Assembly: GCF_030817835.1 (NCBI RefSeq)
Contig: NZ_JAUSZR010000001.1
Span: forward strand, 2,356,001 to 2,420,000
Length of the DNA stretch: 64,000 nucleotides
Reading direction: 5' to 3'
Source of the DNA: Pseudarthrobacter sp. W1I19
Lineage (GTDB): Bacteria; Actinomycetota; Actinomycetes; Actinomycetales; Micrococcaceae
Under the pieces are notes generated by a model. The model was not told the origin of the DNA, made no database searches, and worked only from the letters and a program-made list of their open reading frames with translations. Made by a program: the position numbers and the translations under genes. Numbering within the stretch: position 1 is the stretch's first letter; each line of letters starts with the position of its first letter. Below, in pieces: positions 23,692 through 31,580 of the stretch.

Positions 23692-26082
23692 CTACTTCAC
23701 CAGGACCGGTGTCGAGGAGGAAGCGGGGGTCCAGCGAAGATGTGGGTTGGTGGTTTCAGCATCTGGTTCCTTCAATAGGGACAAGCGGGGACGTACAGCA
23801 TCGGTGCGGGAGCTTGGCGGCTTGCGGCGGCCCGCGCGGAATTGCGGGATCCATGTGGCGCCCGGGCCCTGGTAGCCCTGGTCCGCCGCTGCGTGCAGGG
23901 TCCACTGGGGGTCGTACAGGTGGGTGCGGCCCAGGGCGATGAGGTCGGCGCGGCCTGCGAGGAGGATGGAGTTGACGTCGTCGTAGCTGGAGATGGCGCC
24001 GACGGCGATCACTGCCGCGCCTGCCGGTGCGGCCACTTCCTGGCGGATGCGGTCAGCGAACGGGGTTTGGTAGCTGCGGCCGAAGGCCGGCTTTTCCTCC
24101 TTGGCCACCTGGCCGGTGGAGACGTCCAGGCCGGCTGCGCCGTGGGCTACGAAGGCCCGGGCGATTTCGATGGAATCGTCGGAGGTGTTGCCGCCCTCGA
24201 TCCAGTCCGTTGCCGAGATGCGCACCGTCACTGGCTTGTCCGCCGGCCAGGCTGCGCGGACGGCGTCGAAGACCTCCAGGGGGAACCGCAGCCGGTTCTC
24301 CAGGTTGCCGCCGTACTCGTCGGTCCGGCGGTTGGAAACCGGCGAGAGGAATGAGGACAGCAGGTAGCCGTGGGCTGCATGGACTTCGAGCAGGTCGAAT
24401 CCGGCTTCCTCGGCCCGCAACGTGGCGGCGACGAACTCCTCTTTGATCGAGTCCATCCCGGCGCGGTCCAGCTCCAGGGGAACCTGGTTCCGCGGGCCGT
24501 AGGCGAGGGCGGAGGGACCAACGGCCTGCCAGTTTCCGGCCTCCAGAGGTTCGTCGATGCCTACCCACATGAGCTTGGTGGAGCCCTTGCGGCCCGAGTG
24601 GCCGATCTGGGCGCCGATCTTGGCGGTGGACTGGCTGTGGACGAAGTCCACGATTTCCTTCCAGCTGTCCAGCTGGTCGTCGGTGTAAAGGCCGGTGCAG
24701 CCGGGGGTGATCCGGCCCGCTTCGGAGACACACACCATTTCGGTCATCACCAGGGCCGCACCGCCCAGGGCCTTGGATCCGAGGTGAACTTTGTGAAAGT
24801 CGCCGGGGATACCGTCAACGGCGGAGTACATGTCCATGGGAGAGACCACCACGCGGTTCTTCAGTTCCAGCCCGCCGATGCGGAAGGGCTGGAACATGGC
24901 CGGCGCGACCTGTGTCAGGCCCTGAGATTCGGCAAAATTCCGCTCCACGGCCGCGGCGAACTCCGGGTCGCGAAGGCGCAGATTCTCCTGGGTGATGCGG
25001 CGGCTGCGGGTCAGCAGGTTGAAGGCGAACTGTGTGGGGTCCTGGTCCTTGTACTGGCCGATCCGCTCGAACCATTCAAGGGATGCCTGGGCAGCACGCT
25101 GGGTGGAGGCCACCACAGGACGCCGTTCGGCCTCGTAGGCGGCAAGTGCAGATTCGACGTCAGTATGTTCATGCAGGCAGGCGGCCAAGGCCAGCGAGTC
25201 CTCCATGGCCAGTTTGGTGCCTGAACCGATGGAGAAGTGTGCCGTGTGGGCAGCGTCCCCAATGAGGACAATGTTGCCCTTGCTCCAGCTCTGATTGCGG
25301 ACGGTGTTGAAGTTCAGCCATTTGGAGTTGTTGGCGAGGACTTCGTAACCCTCCAGCTCCTCAGCGAAAATTTCACGGATCTTGGCGATCGCCTTCTCGT
25401 CAGAGACACCTGGCGGGAAGACTTCATTCGCGGTTTCGTCGAAGCCGGCGGCGCGCCACACGTCCTCGTGCATCTCAACGATGAACGTGGAACCCTCGTC
25501 CGAGTACGGGTAGCCGTGGATCTGCATGACGCCCCACTCGGTCTCTTTCACAAAGAACTTGAAGGCCTCAAAGACTTGGTCCGTGCCGAGCCACATGAAC
25601 TTGTTGGTGCGCGGATCCAGGTCAGGGCCAAAGGCATCGGCGTACTTTGTCCTGATCTGCGAGTTGACGCCGTCCGCGGCCAAGACCAGATCGTAGTTGG
25701 CTTCGAGCTCTTCAATGGCAGGGGCCAAGGTCTGGAAGCGCAGGTCAACGTTGAGCTCCGCGCAGCGGCGCTGAAGCAGCTCCAACAGTTCCTTGCGGCT
25801 CATGGCAGCGAAACCCTGGCCGCCCACGCTGATCATTTTCCCGCCGAAGTGGATGTCGATGTCAGCCCAGCGGGCGAAACGACGGCTCATGTAATCGGCC
25901 ACAACGGGGTCAGCGTTGCCGATCCCGCCCAGGGTTTCGTCGGAAAAGACGACGCCGAAGCCGAAGGTGTCTCTCGCAGCGTTCCGTTCCCAGAGCGTGA
26001 TCTCGTGGGCCGGGTCCAGCTGTTTCATCAGTGCTGCGAAGTACAGGCCGCCCGGGCCGCCTCCAACAATTGCGATTTTCAT
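23692..26082 (-). CDS. Fused aryl-CoA monooxygenase and old yellow enzyme (salicylyl-CoA 5-hydroxylase / anthraniloyl-CoA monooxygenase-reductase type)
   Basis: 796 residues in two domains. Residues 1 to about 390 form a class A FAD monooxygenase: IVGGGPGGLYFAALMKQ at the N-terminus and GDAAHTAHFSIGSGTKLAMED around residue 275. From about residue 400 an NADH:flavin oxidoreductase (old yellow enzyme) follows, starting FRIGGLELKNRVVVSPM, with QIGHSGRKGS and HAAHGYLLSSFLSP. This architecture is known for 2-aminobenzoyl-CoA monooxygenase/reductase and for salicylyl-CoA 5-hydroxylase of the gentisate route. Sequence alone does not decide between salicylate and anthranilate. ATG 26082 has AAGGAG 7 bp upstream; an open frame extends further but lacks homology. 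Confidence 0.9.
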   Translation of the reverse strand: MKIAIVGGGPGGLYFAALMKQLDPAHEITLWERNAARDTFGFGVVFSDETLGGIGNADPVVADYMSRRFARWADIDIHFGGKMISVGGQGFAAMSRKELLELLQRRCAELNVDLRFQTLAPAIEELEANYDLVLAADGVNSQIRTKYADAFGPDLDPRTNKFMWLGTDQVFEAFKFFVKETEWGVMQIHGYPYSDEGSTFIVEMHEDVWRAAGFDETANEVFPPGVSDEKAIAKIREIFAEELEGYEVLANNSKWLNFNTVRNQSWSKGNIVLIGDAAHTAHFSIGSGTKLAMEDSLALAACLHEHTDVESALAAYEAERRPVVASTQRAAQASLEWFERIGQYKDQDPTQFAFNLLTRSRRITQENLRLRDPEFAAAVERNFAESQGLTQVAPAMFQPFRIGGLELKNRVVVSPMDMYSAVDGIPGDFHKVHLGSKALGGAALVMTEMVCVSEAGRITPGCTGLYTDDQLDSWKEIVDFVHSQSTAKIGAQIGHSGRKGSTKLMWVGIDEPLEAGNWQAVGPSALAYGPRNQVPLELDRAGMDSIKEEFVAATLRAEEAGFDLLEVHAAHGYLLSSFLSPVSNRRTDEYGGNLENRLRFPLEVFDAVRAAWPADKPVTVRISATDWIEGGNTSDDSIEIARAFVAHGAAGLDVSTGQVAKEEKPAFGRSYQTPFADRIRQEVAAPAGAAVIAVGAISSYDDVNSILLAGRADLIALGRTHLYDPQWTLHAAADQGYQGPGATWIPQFRAGRRKPPSSRTDAVRPRLSLLKEPDAETTNPHLRWTPASSSTPVLVK

Positions 26083-26096
26083 GGTTCTGCTCCTTC

Positions 26097-27755
26097 TCAC
26101 GCCTGGCTCTGGCCGGCGGGGGTGAGTTCTTGGGTTTCGTCCGCGATGGAGTCGCGGAGTTTGAAGTGCTGCAGTTTGCCGCTGGGGTTGCGCGGCAGCT
26201 CGGTGACGAAGCGGATGTCCCGCGGGTACTTGTAGGGCGCGATGGTCGCTTTCACGAAGTCCTGGATTTCCTTGCGCTTGCCGGCGTCGCCGATGACGCC
26301 GTCGCGCAGCACCACGAAGGCGCACACCACACTGCCCCGCTCGGGGTCGGGGCGGCCAATTACGGCGTTTTCGACCACATCGGGATGCTGGTCGATGGCC
26401 GCTTCCACCTCGGGAGCGCCGATGTTGTAGCCGGAGGAGACGATCATGTTGTCCGACCGGGCCTGGTACGTGAAGTAGCCGTCCTCGTCCATGACGAAGG
26501 TGTCACCTGTGACGTTCCAGCCGCTGACCACATAGTTTGCTTGCCGTGCGTCATCGAGGTAGCGGCAGCCGGTGGGACCGATGACTGCAAGGCGGCCGCT
26601 CTGTCCAGGCCCGACCTCATTGCCTTCGCCGTCAAGGATGGTGGCCCGGTAGCCCGGGACAGCCCGGCCTGTGGTACCGGGACGGATGTCATCCCCCGCC
26701 GCGGAAATAAAAACGTGCAGCAGCTCCGTGGAACCGATTCCGTTGATCAGTCGCAGTCCGGTTGCCTCGTGGACAGCCTCCCACGTCTCCTTGGACAGAT
26801 GCTCGCCCGCGGAAACGGCAATCCGCAGGCCGCGGAGCAGGTCGCCTCGCCCCTCCTTGAGAATGGCACGGTATGCAGTGGGGGCAGTGAAGAGAACGGT
26901 AGCCCCGGCAACTGCAGCATGTTCGGCGAGCTCCACCGGTCCAGCCCTTTCAGTGAGCAGAGATGATGCGCCGAACCGTAAGGGAAAGACCACGAGTCCG
27001 CCCAGCCCGAAAGTAAAGGCCAGGGGCGGTGAACCCGCAAAGACGTCGTCCGCGGTGGGTTGCAGGATGTGCCGGGCGAAGGTGTCGGCATTGGCCAGGA
27101 TGTCCCGGTGGAAGTGCATGGTCACCTTCGGCGCGCCGGTGGTGCCCGAGGTCGGTCCCAAGAGCGCGACGTCGTCGGCTGCGGTATCCACAGCCGTGAA
27201 CCGCCCGCTTTTAGAAGCACAGCGCAAAGTGAGGTCGCCGTCATCATCGCTTCCGTAGGGCAGGACGGAGACGTCCTCCCCTGCCGCCAGGGCGAGCTCG
27301 GCAATGAAGCGGTGATCCGAGATGGCAACGACGGGTTTGGTGAGCTGGATCAGGGAAGCGACTTCGGCGGAGCGCAGCATGGGCATGGTGGTCACCACGA
27401 CTGCCCCGGCCTTCAGTACACCCAGCCAGGCGGCGACAATCCACGGATTGTTGGGACCGCGGAGCAGCACGCGGTTCCCGGGCACCACACCGAGGTCTTC
27501 CGTGAGGACCTGGGCTACCTGGTTGGCGCGCTTTTGAAGTTCCCCGTAGGTCCAGACGGGACCGCCCGGGGTTCGCAGCGCGGGCCGGTCCGCGCCGTGC
27601 TCGGCGACGGCACTGTCGATGAGCGCAACGGCGGCGTTAAGCCGTTCAGGGTACTGGAGTTCTGGAAGGGTGAATTCGAGCGCCGGCCAGGTGTCGGCGG
27701 GCGGCAGGTGGTCGCGGGTGAACGTGTCCACGTGGGCCGATGGCGTCATGCTCAT
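26097..27755 (-). CDS. Aryl-CoA ligase (benzoate / 2-aminobenzoate / salicylate-CoA ligase family)
   Basis: 552 residues. The AMP-binding P-loop is GPTSGTTGAPKVTMHFH (about 185-200). The A8 hinge and GYFTYQARSDNMIVSSGYNI segment follow, and the C-terminal catalytic Lys lies in RNPSGKLQHFKLRD. The MHFHRD after the P-loop and the ALAFTFGLGGL stretch resemble benzoate-CoA ligases. It would convert the imported aromatic acid to its CoA thioester with ATP. It sits 14 bp upstream of the fused monooxygenase, which uses such thioesters. RBS AAAGGA. Confidence 0.9.
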   Translation of the reverse strand: MSMTPSAHVDTFTRDHLPPADTWPALEFTLPELQYPERLNAAVALIDSAVAEHGADRPALRTPGGPVWTYGELQKRANQVAQVLTEDLGVVPGNRVLLRGPNNPWIVAAWLGVLKAGAVVVTTMPMLRSAEVASLIQLTKPVVAISDHRFIAELALAAGEDVSVLPYGSDDDGDLTLRCASKSGRFTAVDTAADDVALLGPTSGTTGAPKVTMHFHRDILANADTFARHILQPTADDVFAGSPPLAFTFGLGGLVVFPLRFGASSLLTERAGPVELAEHAAVAGATVLFTAPTAYRAILKEGRGDLLRGLRIAVSAGEHLSKETWEAVHEATGLRLINGIGSTELLHVFISAAGDDIRPGTTGRAVPGYRATILDGEGNEVGPGQSGRLAVIGPTGCRYLDDARQANYVVSGWNVTGDTFVMDEDGYFTYQARSDNMIVSSGYNIGAPEVEAAIDQHPDVVENAVIGRPDPERGSVVCAFVVLRDGVIGDAGKRKEIQDFVKATIAPYKYPRDIRFVTELPRNPSGKLQHFKLRDSIADETQELTPAGQSQA

Positions 27756-27811
27756 GGCCGTTCCTTTCAGTGGTGCGCCGGTGAGGCTGATGGTTGGGTG
27801 TATGAGGGGGG

Positions 27812-28684
27812 TCAGGCGCCTGGGCGGATCATGCCCTCTTGGGCGACGGTGGCAAGGAGCCGTCCCTGGCGGTCAAAGAAGCGGCCCATGGCCAGGCCCC
27901 TGTTGCTTTGGCCGGACACGGCCTCCTGGGCGTAAAGGATCCATTCGTCCGCACGGCCGTCGCGGTGGAACCACATGGAGTGGTCCAGGCTGGCGGTGGC
28001 GAGTCCGGGGCTGGACCAGTGGAGTCCGTTGACCCTCAGGAGCGGTTCGAGGATGGTGTAGTCGCAGACATAGGCAAGGGCGGAGCGGTGGAGGTCTGCG
28101 TCGTCCGGCAGGGCGTCGAAGGCCTTGACCCAGATGGCCTGCTGGGCCACGGGGCCGCCCTCGAGCTCAACGTAGACAGGTCCCGGGACATGCCGCATGT
28201 CGAAGCTGCGCCCGGCGGACCAGTAGTTGGCGGCCGGCCCTTCGGCTCCCGCCAGGCTTTCAGCTGCGCTGCGCAACGAGTCAGGTTCGACGGCGGCGGG
28301 AACTTCAGGCTGGAAGTCCGGGCCGTCCTCGGGAACCTGGAACGAACCCATCGCGGCGTAGACAGCCTTGCCGTTCTGGAATCCACGCACTGTCCGGGTG
28401 GAGTACCCCCGGCCGTCACGCAGGCGCTCCACTTCGTAGCGGATGGTTGCCCCGACGTCGACCGGCCGCATGAAGTAGCTGTGCATTGAGTGCAGCGCCC
28501 TGTCTTCATCGACTGAGCGCATCATGGCCGCTGCCGCCTGGGCCACCATGTCCCCGCCGTAGGCCTTCGGCCAGGGTACGTACTGGGTAGTGGCCTCATA
28601 GGCCTCGTCGTAAACCTCGGCCGGAGCGGGCGTCAGCTCCATGGCCCGCAGGAACGTCTCCGAGGTGAGGGTGCCCGTGATCAT
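27812..28684 (-). CDS. Acyl-CoA thioesterase II (TesB-like, double hotdog)
   Basis: 290 residues in two hotdog repeats. The first half has MHSYFMRPVDVGATIRYEV and the second DYTILEPLL with SLDHSMWFHRDGRADEWILY, the TesB pattern. With the 4HBT-type protein at 21820 the operon has two thioesterases of different folds; one may handle the aryl-CoA product and the other relieve trapped CoA. It begins 6 bp after the cupin stop with a weak ribosome site. Confidence 0.88.
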   Translation of the reverse strand: MITGTLTSETFLRAMELTPAPAEVYDEAYEATTQYVPWPKAYGGDMVAQAAAAMMRSVDEDRALHSMHSYFMRPVDVGATIRYEVERLRDGRGYSTRTVRGFQNGKAVYAAMGSFQVPEDGPDFQPEVPAAVEPDSLRSAAESLAGAEGPAANYWSAGRSFDMRHVPGPVYVELEGGPVAQQAIWVKAFDALPDDADLHRSALAYVCDYTILEPLLRVNGLHWSSPGLATASLDHSMWFHRDGRADEWILYAQEAVSGQSNRGLAMGRFFDRQGRLLATVAQEGMIRPGA

Positions 28685-28689
28685 CGCGG

Positions 28690-29172
28690 TCAGGCCCTGC
28701 GGTAGCCGGCGAGGGTCTCGTCGGCCACGTCGTCGAGGTTGACCACCAGGTTCTCCGGGGTGCGGGCGGTCAGCCAGACGAGCTCCTCGGTGACGGACAT
28801 GTTTGCCTCCACATGGGGCATGAACGGCGGGACGAAGACCCAGTCGCCGGCCTTCATGTCGAGGAATTCCTGGAAGTGTTCCCCGAAGTAGATCCGGCCG
28901 TGGCCGCGCAGCACGTAGCCGCCGGTTTCAGCCTCGCCGTGGTGGTGCGGAAGGGAGCGGTACCCGGGGGTGTTGGACACCTGGCCGAACCAGATCTTAG
29001 TGGCAGGGGTGTGCTGGATGCTGACGCCCGAGACGCGGATGCAGTCCCCTGACTGGGCCGTGTTGGTGTCCTCGTGCCCGGCCCGGGTCACCACGGGGAC
29101 CACCTTGCCGTCGGCCTGGGCATAGATGGAGTTGTCGCCTTCGAGGCGGTAATCGGTGGCTGTCTGGTTCAT
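28690..29172 (-). CDS. Single-domain cupin, possible metalloenzyme of the aromatic pathway
   Basis: 160 residues with both cupin motifs: the metal-ligand set in LPHHHGEAETGGYVLRGHG and GDWVFVPPFMPH. It is half the length of gentisate 1,2-dioxygenase (about 350, bicupin), yet stands where a ring-cleavage enzyme is needed, between an FAH hydrolase and thioesterase/ligase genes. A mononuclear iron dioxygenase, an isomerase, or a binding protein are all possible. ATG 29172 has AAGGAG 8 bp upstream, while the GTG at 29181 directly abuts that site. Confidence 0.75.
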   Translation of the reverse strand: MNQTATDYRLEGDNSIYAQADGKVVPVVTRAGHEDTNTAQSGDCIRVSGVSIQHTPATKIWFGQVSNTPGYRSLPHHHGEAETGGYVLRGHGRIYFGEHFQEFLDMKAGDWVFVPPFMPHVEANMSVTEELVWLTARTPENLVVNLDDVADETLAGYRRA

Positions 29173-29177
29173 TGCGG

Positions 29178-30029
29178 TCACTCCTTGGTTGATGTTGGAC
29201 GGATGCGGACGACGTTTTCAAGGCGTCCGATTCCGGTGATTTCGGTGGTGAGCACGTCGCCGTCGTTCAGGAACCGGGGCGGTGTCATGCCCATGCCCAC
29301 TCCTCCGGGCGTTCCTGTCAGGACGAGGTCCCCGGGGCGCAGGGTGGTGAACTGGGAGATGTAGGAAAGCAGTTTTGCCGGGCCGAACACCAGGGTGCCG
29401 GTGTTGCCTTTTTGGACGACGTCGCCGTTGACATAGCCAACGACGTCGAAGGTTTCGCCGGCCTCGTCTGCCGTGATCAGGACGGGTCCCACCGGGGTGG
29501 TGGCGTCGAATGCCTTGCCCTGGAACCACTGCAGTGTCCGGTTTTGCCAGTCGCGCATGGAGACGTCATTGGCGACCGTATAGCCGGCTATTGCCGCTGC
29601 TGCCCCGTCCTCGTCGGCCCGGAACAGTTCTGAACCGACGACGACGGCCAGCTCGGCTTCCCAGTCGACGCGGTCGCTTCCGTGGACCTCGATGGTGTCG
29701 GCCGCTCCCACCAGGGTGTCCGCGTACTTGGCGAACAGGGTGGGGTACAGGGGAAGTTCCCTGCCCATCTCCTGGATGTGGTCCGCGTAGTTCAGTCCGC
29801 AGCAGATGACCTTGCCGGCGCGGGGAAGAAGGGGGGCGTAGTCAGCGTCCGCCGCTTCAATCACCACCGGCTTCTCTGCACCAGCGGCCTCGCGGACCAC
29901 ATCCCGCCAGTCCGCCCGGGCCAGCAGTTCCCCGACGTCGGAGGCCGGGAGCGCAAGGTAGGCGTCGGCACCCGTGGCGAGTGCCGCCGTCGTTCCCTGT
30001 CCGGCTGTGCGCAAGGTGGCGAGTTTCAT
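29178..30029 (-). CDS. Fumarylacetoacetate hydrolase-family enzyme (acylpyruvate / fumarylpyruvate hydrolase type)
   Basis: 283 residues. The FAH catalytic core shows GLNYADHIQEMG, LFAKYADTLVG, the acidic metal ligands in VDWEAELAVVVG, and TGTPGGVGMGM near the end. Family members hydrolyse acylpyruvates such as fumarylpyruvate (last step of gentisate breakdown) or decarboxylate oxo-acids. It is the first gene of the minus-strand aromatic operon and diverges from ridA. ATG 30029 (GAAGGGACAG upstream) fits family N-termini; the open frame up to 30077 does not. Confidence 0.9.
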   Translation of the reverse strand: MKLATLRTAGQGTTAALATGADAYLALPASDVGELLARADWRDVVREAAGAEKPVVIEAADADYAPLLPRAGKVICCGLNYADHIQEMGRELPLYPTLFAKYADTLVGAADTIEVHGSDRVDWEAELAVVVGSELFRADEDGAAAAIAGYTVANDVSMRDWQNRTLQWFQGKAFDATTPVGPVLITADEAGETFDVVGYVNGDVVQKGNTGTLVFGPAKLLSYISQFTTLRPGDLVLTGTPGGVGMGMTPPRFLNDGDVLTTEITGIGRLENVVRIRPTSTKE

Positions 30030-30062
30030 TGATTCTGTCCCTTCGAGATGATGTGTCGACTT

Positions 30063-30077
30063 TTTTACGATCGTCAC
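30063..30077 (+). promoter_or_regulatory. Candidate PaaX-regulator operator in the FAH-ridA divergent region
   Basis: TTTTACGATCGTCAC, centred on the palindrome ACGATCGT. A near copy (12 of 15) is at 33396-33410 before the ThDP enzyme gene, and ACGATCGT itself recurs at 33378. It is 34-48 bp upstream of the FAH start. Assignment to the PaaX-type protein is inference. Confidence 0.5.
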
Positions 30078-30161
30078 ATATGCTCAACGTAGCACGGCGG
30101 AATTGATCTGCACAGAGCCTTTCCGGAACTTTTTCAGAAGCCACACAGCAGGAGGAACAGC

Positions 30162-30560
30162 ATGGGCCACAAGACGGTCAACCCGGAATCCCTTCCCAAA
30201 CCGTCCGGGTTCGCGCACGGGATTCTCGCCGGGAATACGGTGTTCCTGGGCGGCCAGACGGCGCTGGACAAGGACATGAAGATCGTCCCCGGCGGGATCG
30301 TGGAGCAGTTTACGCAGGCGTTCTCGAACGTCCTCACCACACTCCGCGAGGCCGGCGGCCAGCCCGACGACCTGGTCAACGTGACCATCTTCCTCACGGA
30401 CGTGGAGGACTACATGGCCCATGGACGCGAAATTGGCCGGATCTGGCGTGATATGGCGGGTTCGCAATACCCGGCCATGGCAGGCATCGGCGTCACCCGC
30501 CTGTGGCAGGAAGAGGCGTTGATCGAGATCCAGGCCATCGCCGTCATCAGCGAACGCTGA
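30162..30560 (+). CDS. ridA: RidA-family enamine/imine deaminase
   Basis: 132 residues, canonical length. Landmarks: VFLGGQTALD, NVTIFLTDVEDY and the C-terminal GVTRLWQEEALIEIQAIAV. The Arg of the VxRL segment, which binds the substrate carboxylate, is kept (unlike the RidA-like protein at 10755). It hydrolyses unstable enamines/imines. If the operon across the divergent promoter handles an aminated aromatic, it would have a direct job there. RBS AGGAGG is 6 bp before ATG 30162. It is the only plus-strand gene in this aromatic region and ends at a strong terminator. Confidence 0.9.
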   Translation: MGHKTVNPESLPKPSGFAHGILAGNTVFLGGQTALDKDMKIVPGGIVEQFTQAFSNVLTTLREAGGQPDDLVNVTIFLTDVEDYMAHGREIGRIWRDMAGSQYPAMAGIGVTRLWQEEALIEIQAIAVISER

Positions 30561-30625
30561 CCCGGGAAAGCAAAAGAGGATCCGGCCGGCCAAGCGGCCG
30601 GCCGGATCCTCTTGCGGTTCCCGGG
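30561..30625. terminator. Strong bidirectional terminator between convergent ridA and PaaX-type genes
   Basis: A perfect 18-bp stem (30574-30591 with 30596-30613, loop AAGC) is nested inside a second pairing, CCCGGGAA (30561-30568) with TTCCCGGG (30618-30625). It lies immediately after the ridA stop and 11 bp before the end of the PaaX-type gene, so it can serve both strands. Confidence 0.85.
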
Positions 30626-30636
30626 CTTCTTGTTTT

Positions 30637-31557
30637 CTAGGCTGCTTCCGCTTCCTCCACCAGGGACATGGCGTACAGCTCTGCGAGCGGAGCGATCAGG
30701 CGGTGCACGCTGAAGAAGATCCGGCGCGCCTCGGGCCCCTGCCAGCCCGGCGGCAGGTACTCCAGAGGCAGGCCGGGGTCGCGGTAGGGCAAGCGCCGCC
30801 ATAGGGTCAGCATGGGCACGTAGTAGCGGAAAGCGTCCCGGCGAAGCTCCTCCGAGGAAGAGGCCAGCGCCTTGTCGGGGTCATCCCCCACCAGCGCCGT
30901 CCAGTCCTCCAGCGATCCGCCGTACGTGTCCATGAACTCGGAGATCTGCGACTCCAGGGCCTCCAGGTCCCACCATTGGGCCACCTTCGCCCGCATGTCT
31001 GATTCCGCTGAGTAGTCGCCGGTGAAAAACTCCACGTACTCGTCCAGCCCCCGGGATTCGAGCCGCTTCCTTGCGCCCTCACGCACTCCGGAGGGAGCGA
31101 TCCAGACGCCCGCCCCCATGGAACCAAAACCCAGCCTGGTCAGCTCGGTGCGCAACTGGTGCCGCCGGTCCCGCATCGACTCCGGTACGGAAAAGATGGC
31201 CAGGACCCACGGGGCTCCGGTGGCTGCGCGGTAGGGGGCGAAGATGCGTTCATCGCCCTCACTCACCAGCTTCAGTGAACGCTCGGAGAGCTCGTACCTG
31301 GCCACTCCCCCGCTCTTGACGCTCGTCAGGACGCCTTTGGCCTTCAGCCGCGAAACGGCCGAGCGGACGCCGGGCGCATCGTGGCCCAGCTCGCCCAGCA
31401 TCTGGATCAGCACCGAAATGGGAAGCTGGCCGCCGCCGCGGCGCCCGTAGAGACCGTAGATCGTCAGGATGAGCTGCTGCTGGGGCAGGGAAGGAACAGG
31501 CACAGCAAGCATTCGGCCGGGTCTCGATTCTGTCAGGGTCACAGTCCTTCCAAGCAT
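30637..31557 (-). CDS. PaaX-family transcriptional regulator
   Basis: 306 residues, the usual PaaX size. The N-terminal winged HTH region (QQLILTIYGLYGRRGGG, then GVRSAVSRLKAKGVL) and the C-terminal PaaX domain (WWDLEALESQISEFMDTYG, RDAFRYYVPML, PPGWQGPEA) are clear. PaaX represses the phenylacetate pathway and responds to phenylacetyl-CoA, so an aryl-CoA is a reasonable effector here. It lies 23 bp behind the ThDP enzyme gene in the same direction. The start could be ATG 31557 or GTG 31542, which has GGAAGG close before it. Confidence 0.88.
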   Translation of the reverse strand: MLGRTVTLTESRPGRMLAVPVPSLPQQQLILTIYGLYGRRGGGQLPISVLIQMLGELGHDAPGVRSAVSRLKAKGVLTSVKSGGVARYELSERSLKLVSEGDERIFAPYRAATGAPWVLAIFSVPESMRDRRHQLRTELTRLGFGSMGAGVWIAPSGVREGARKRLESRGLDEYVEFFTGDYSAESDMRAKVAQWWDLEALESQISEFMDTYGGSLEDWTALVGDDPDKALASSSEELRRDAFRYYVPMLTLWRRLPYRDPGLPLEYLPPGWQGPEARRIFFSVHRLIAPLAELYAMSLVEEAEAA

Positions 31558-31580
31558 ATTTCACAGACGAGGCAGTCCAT

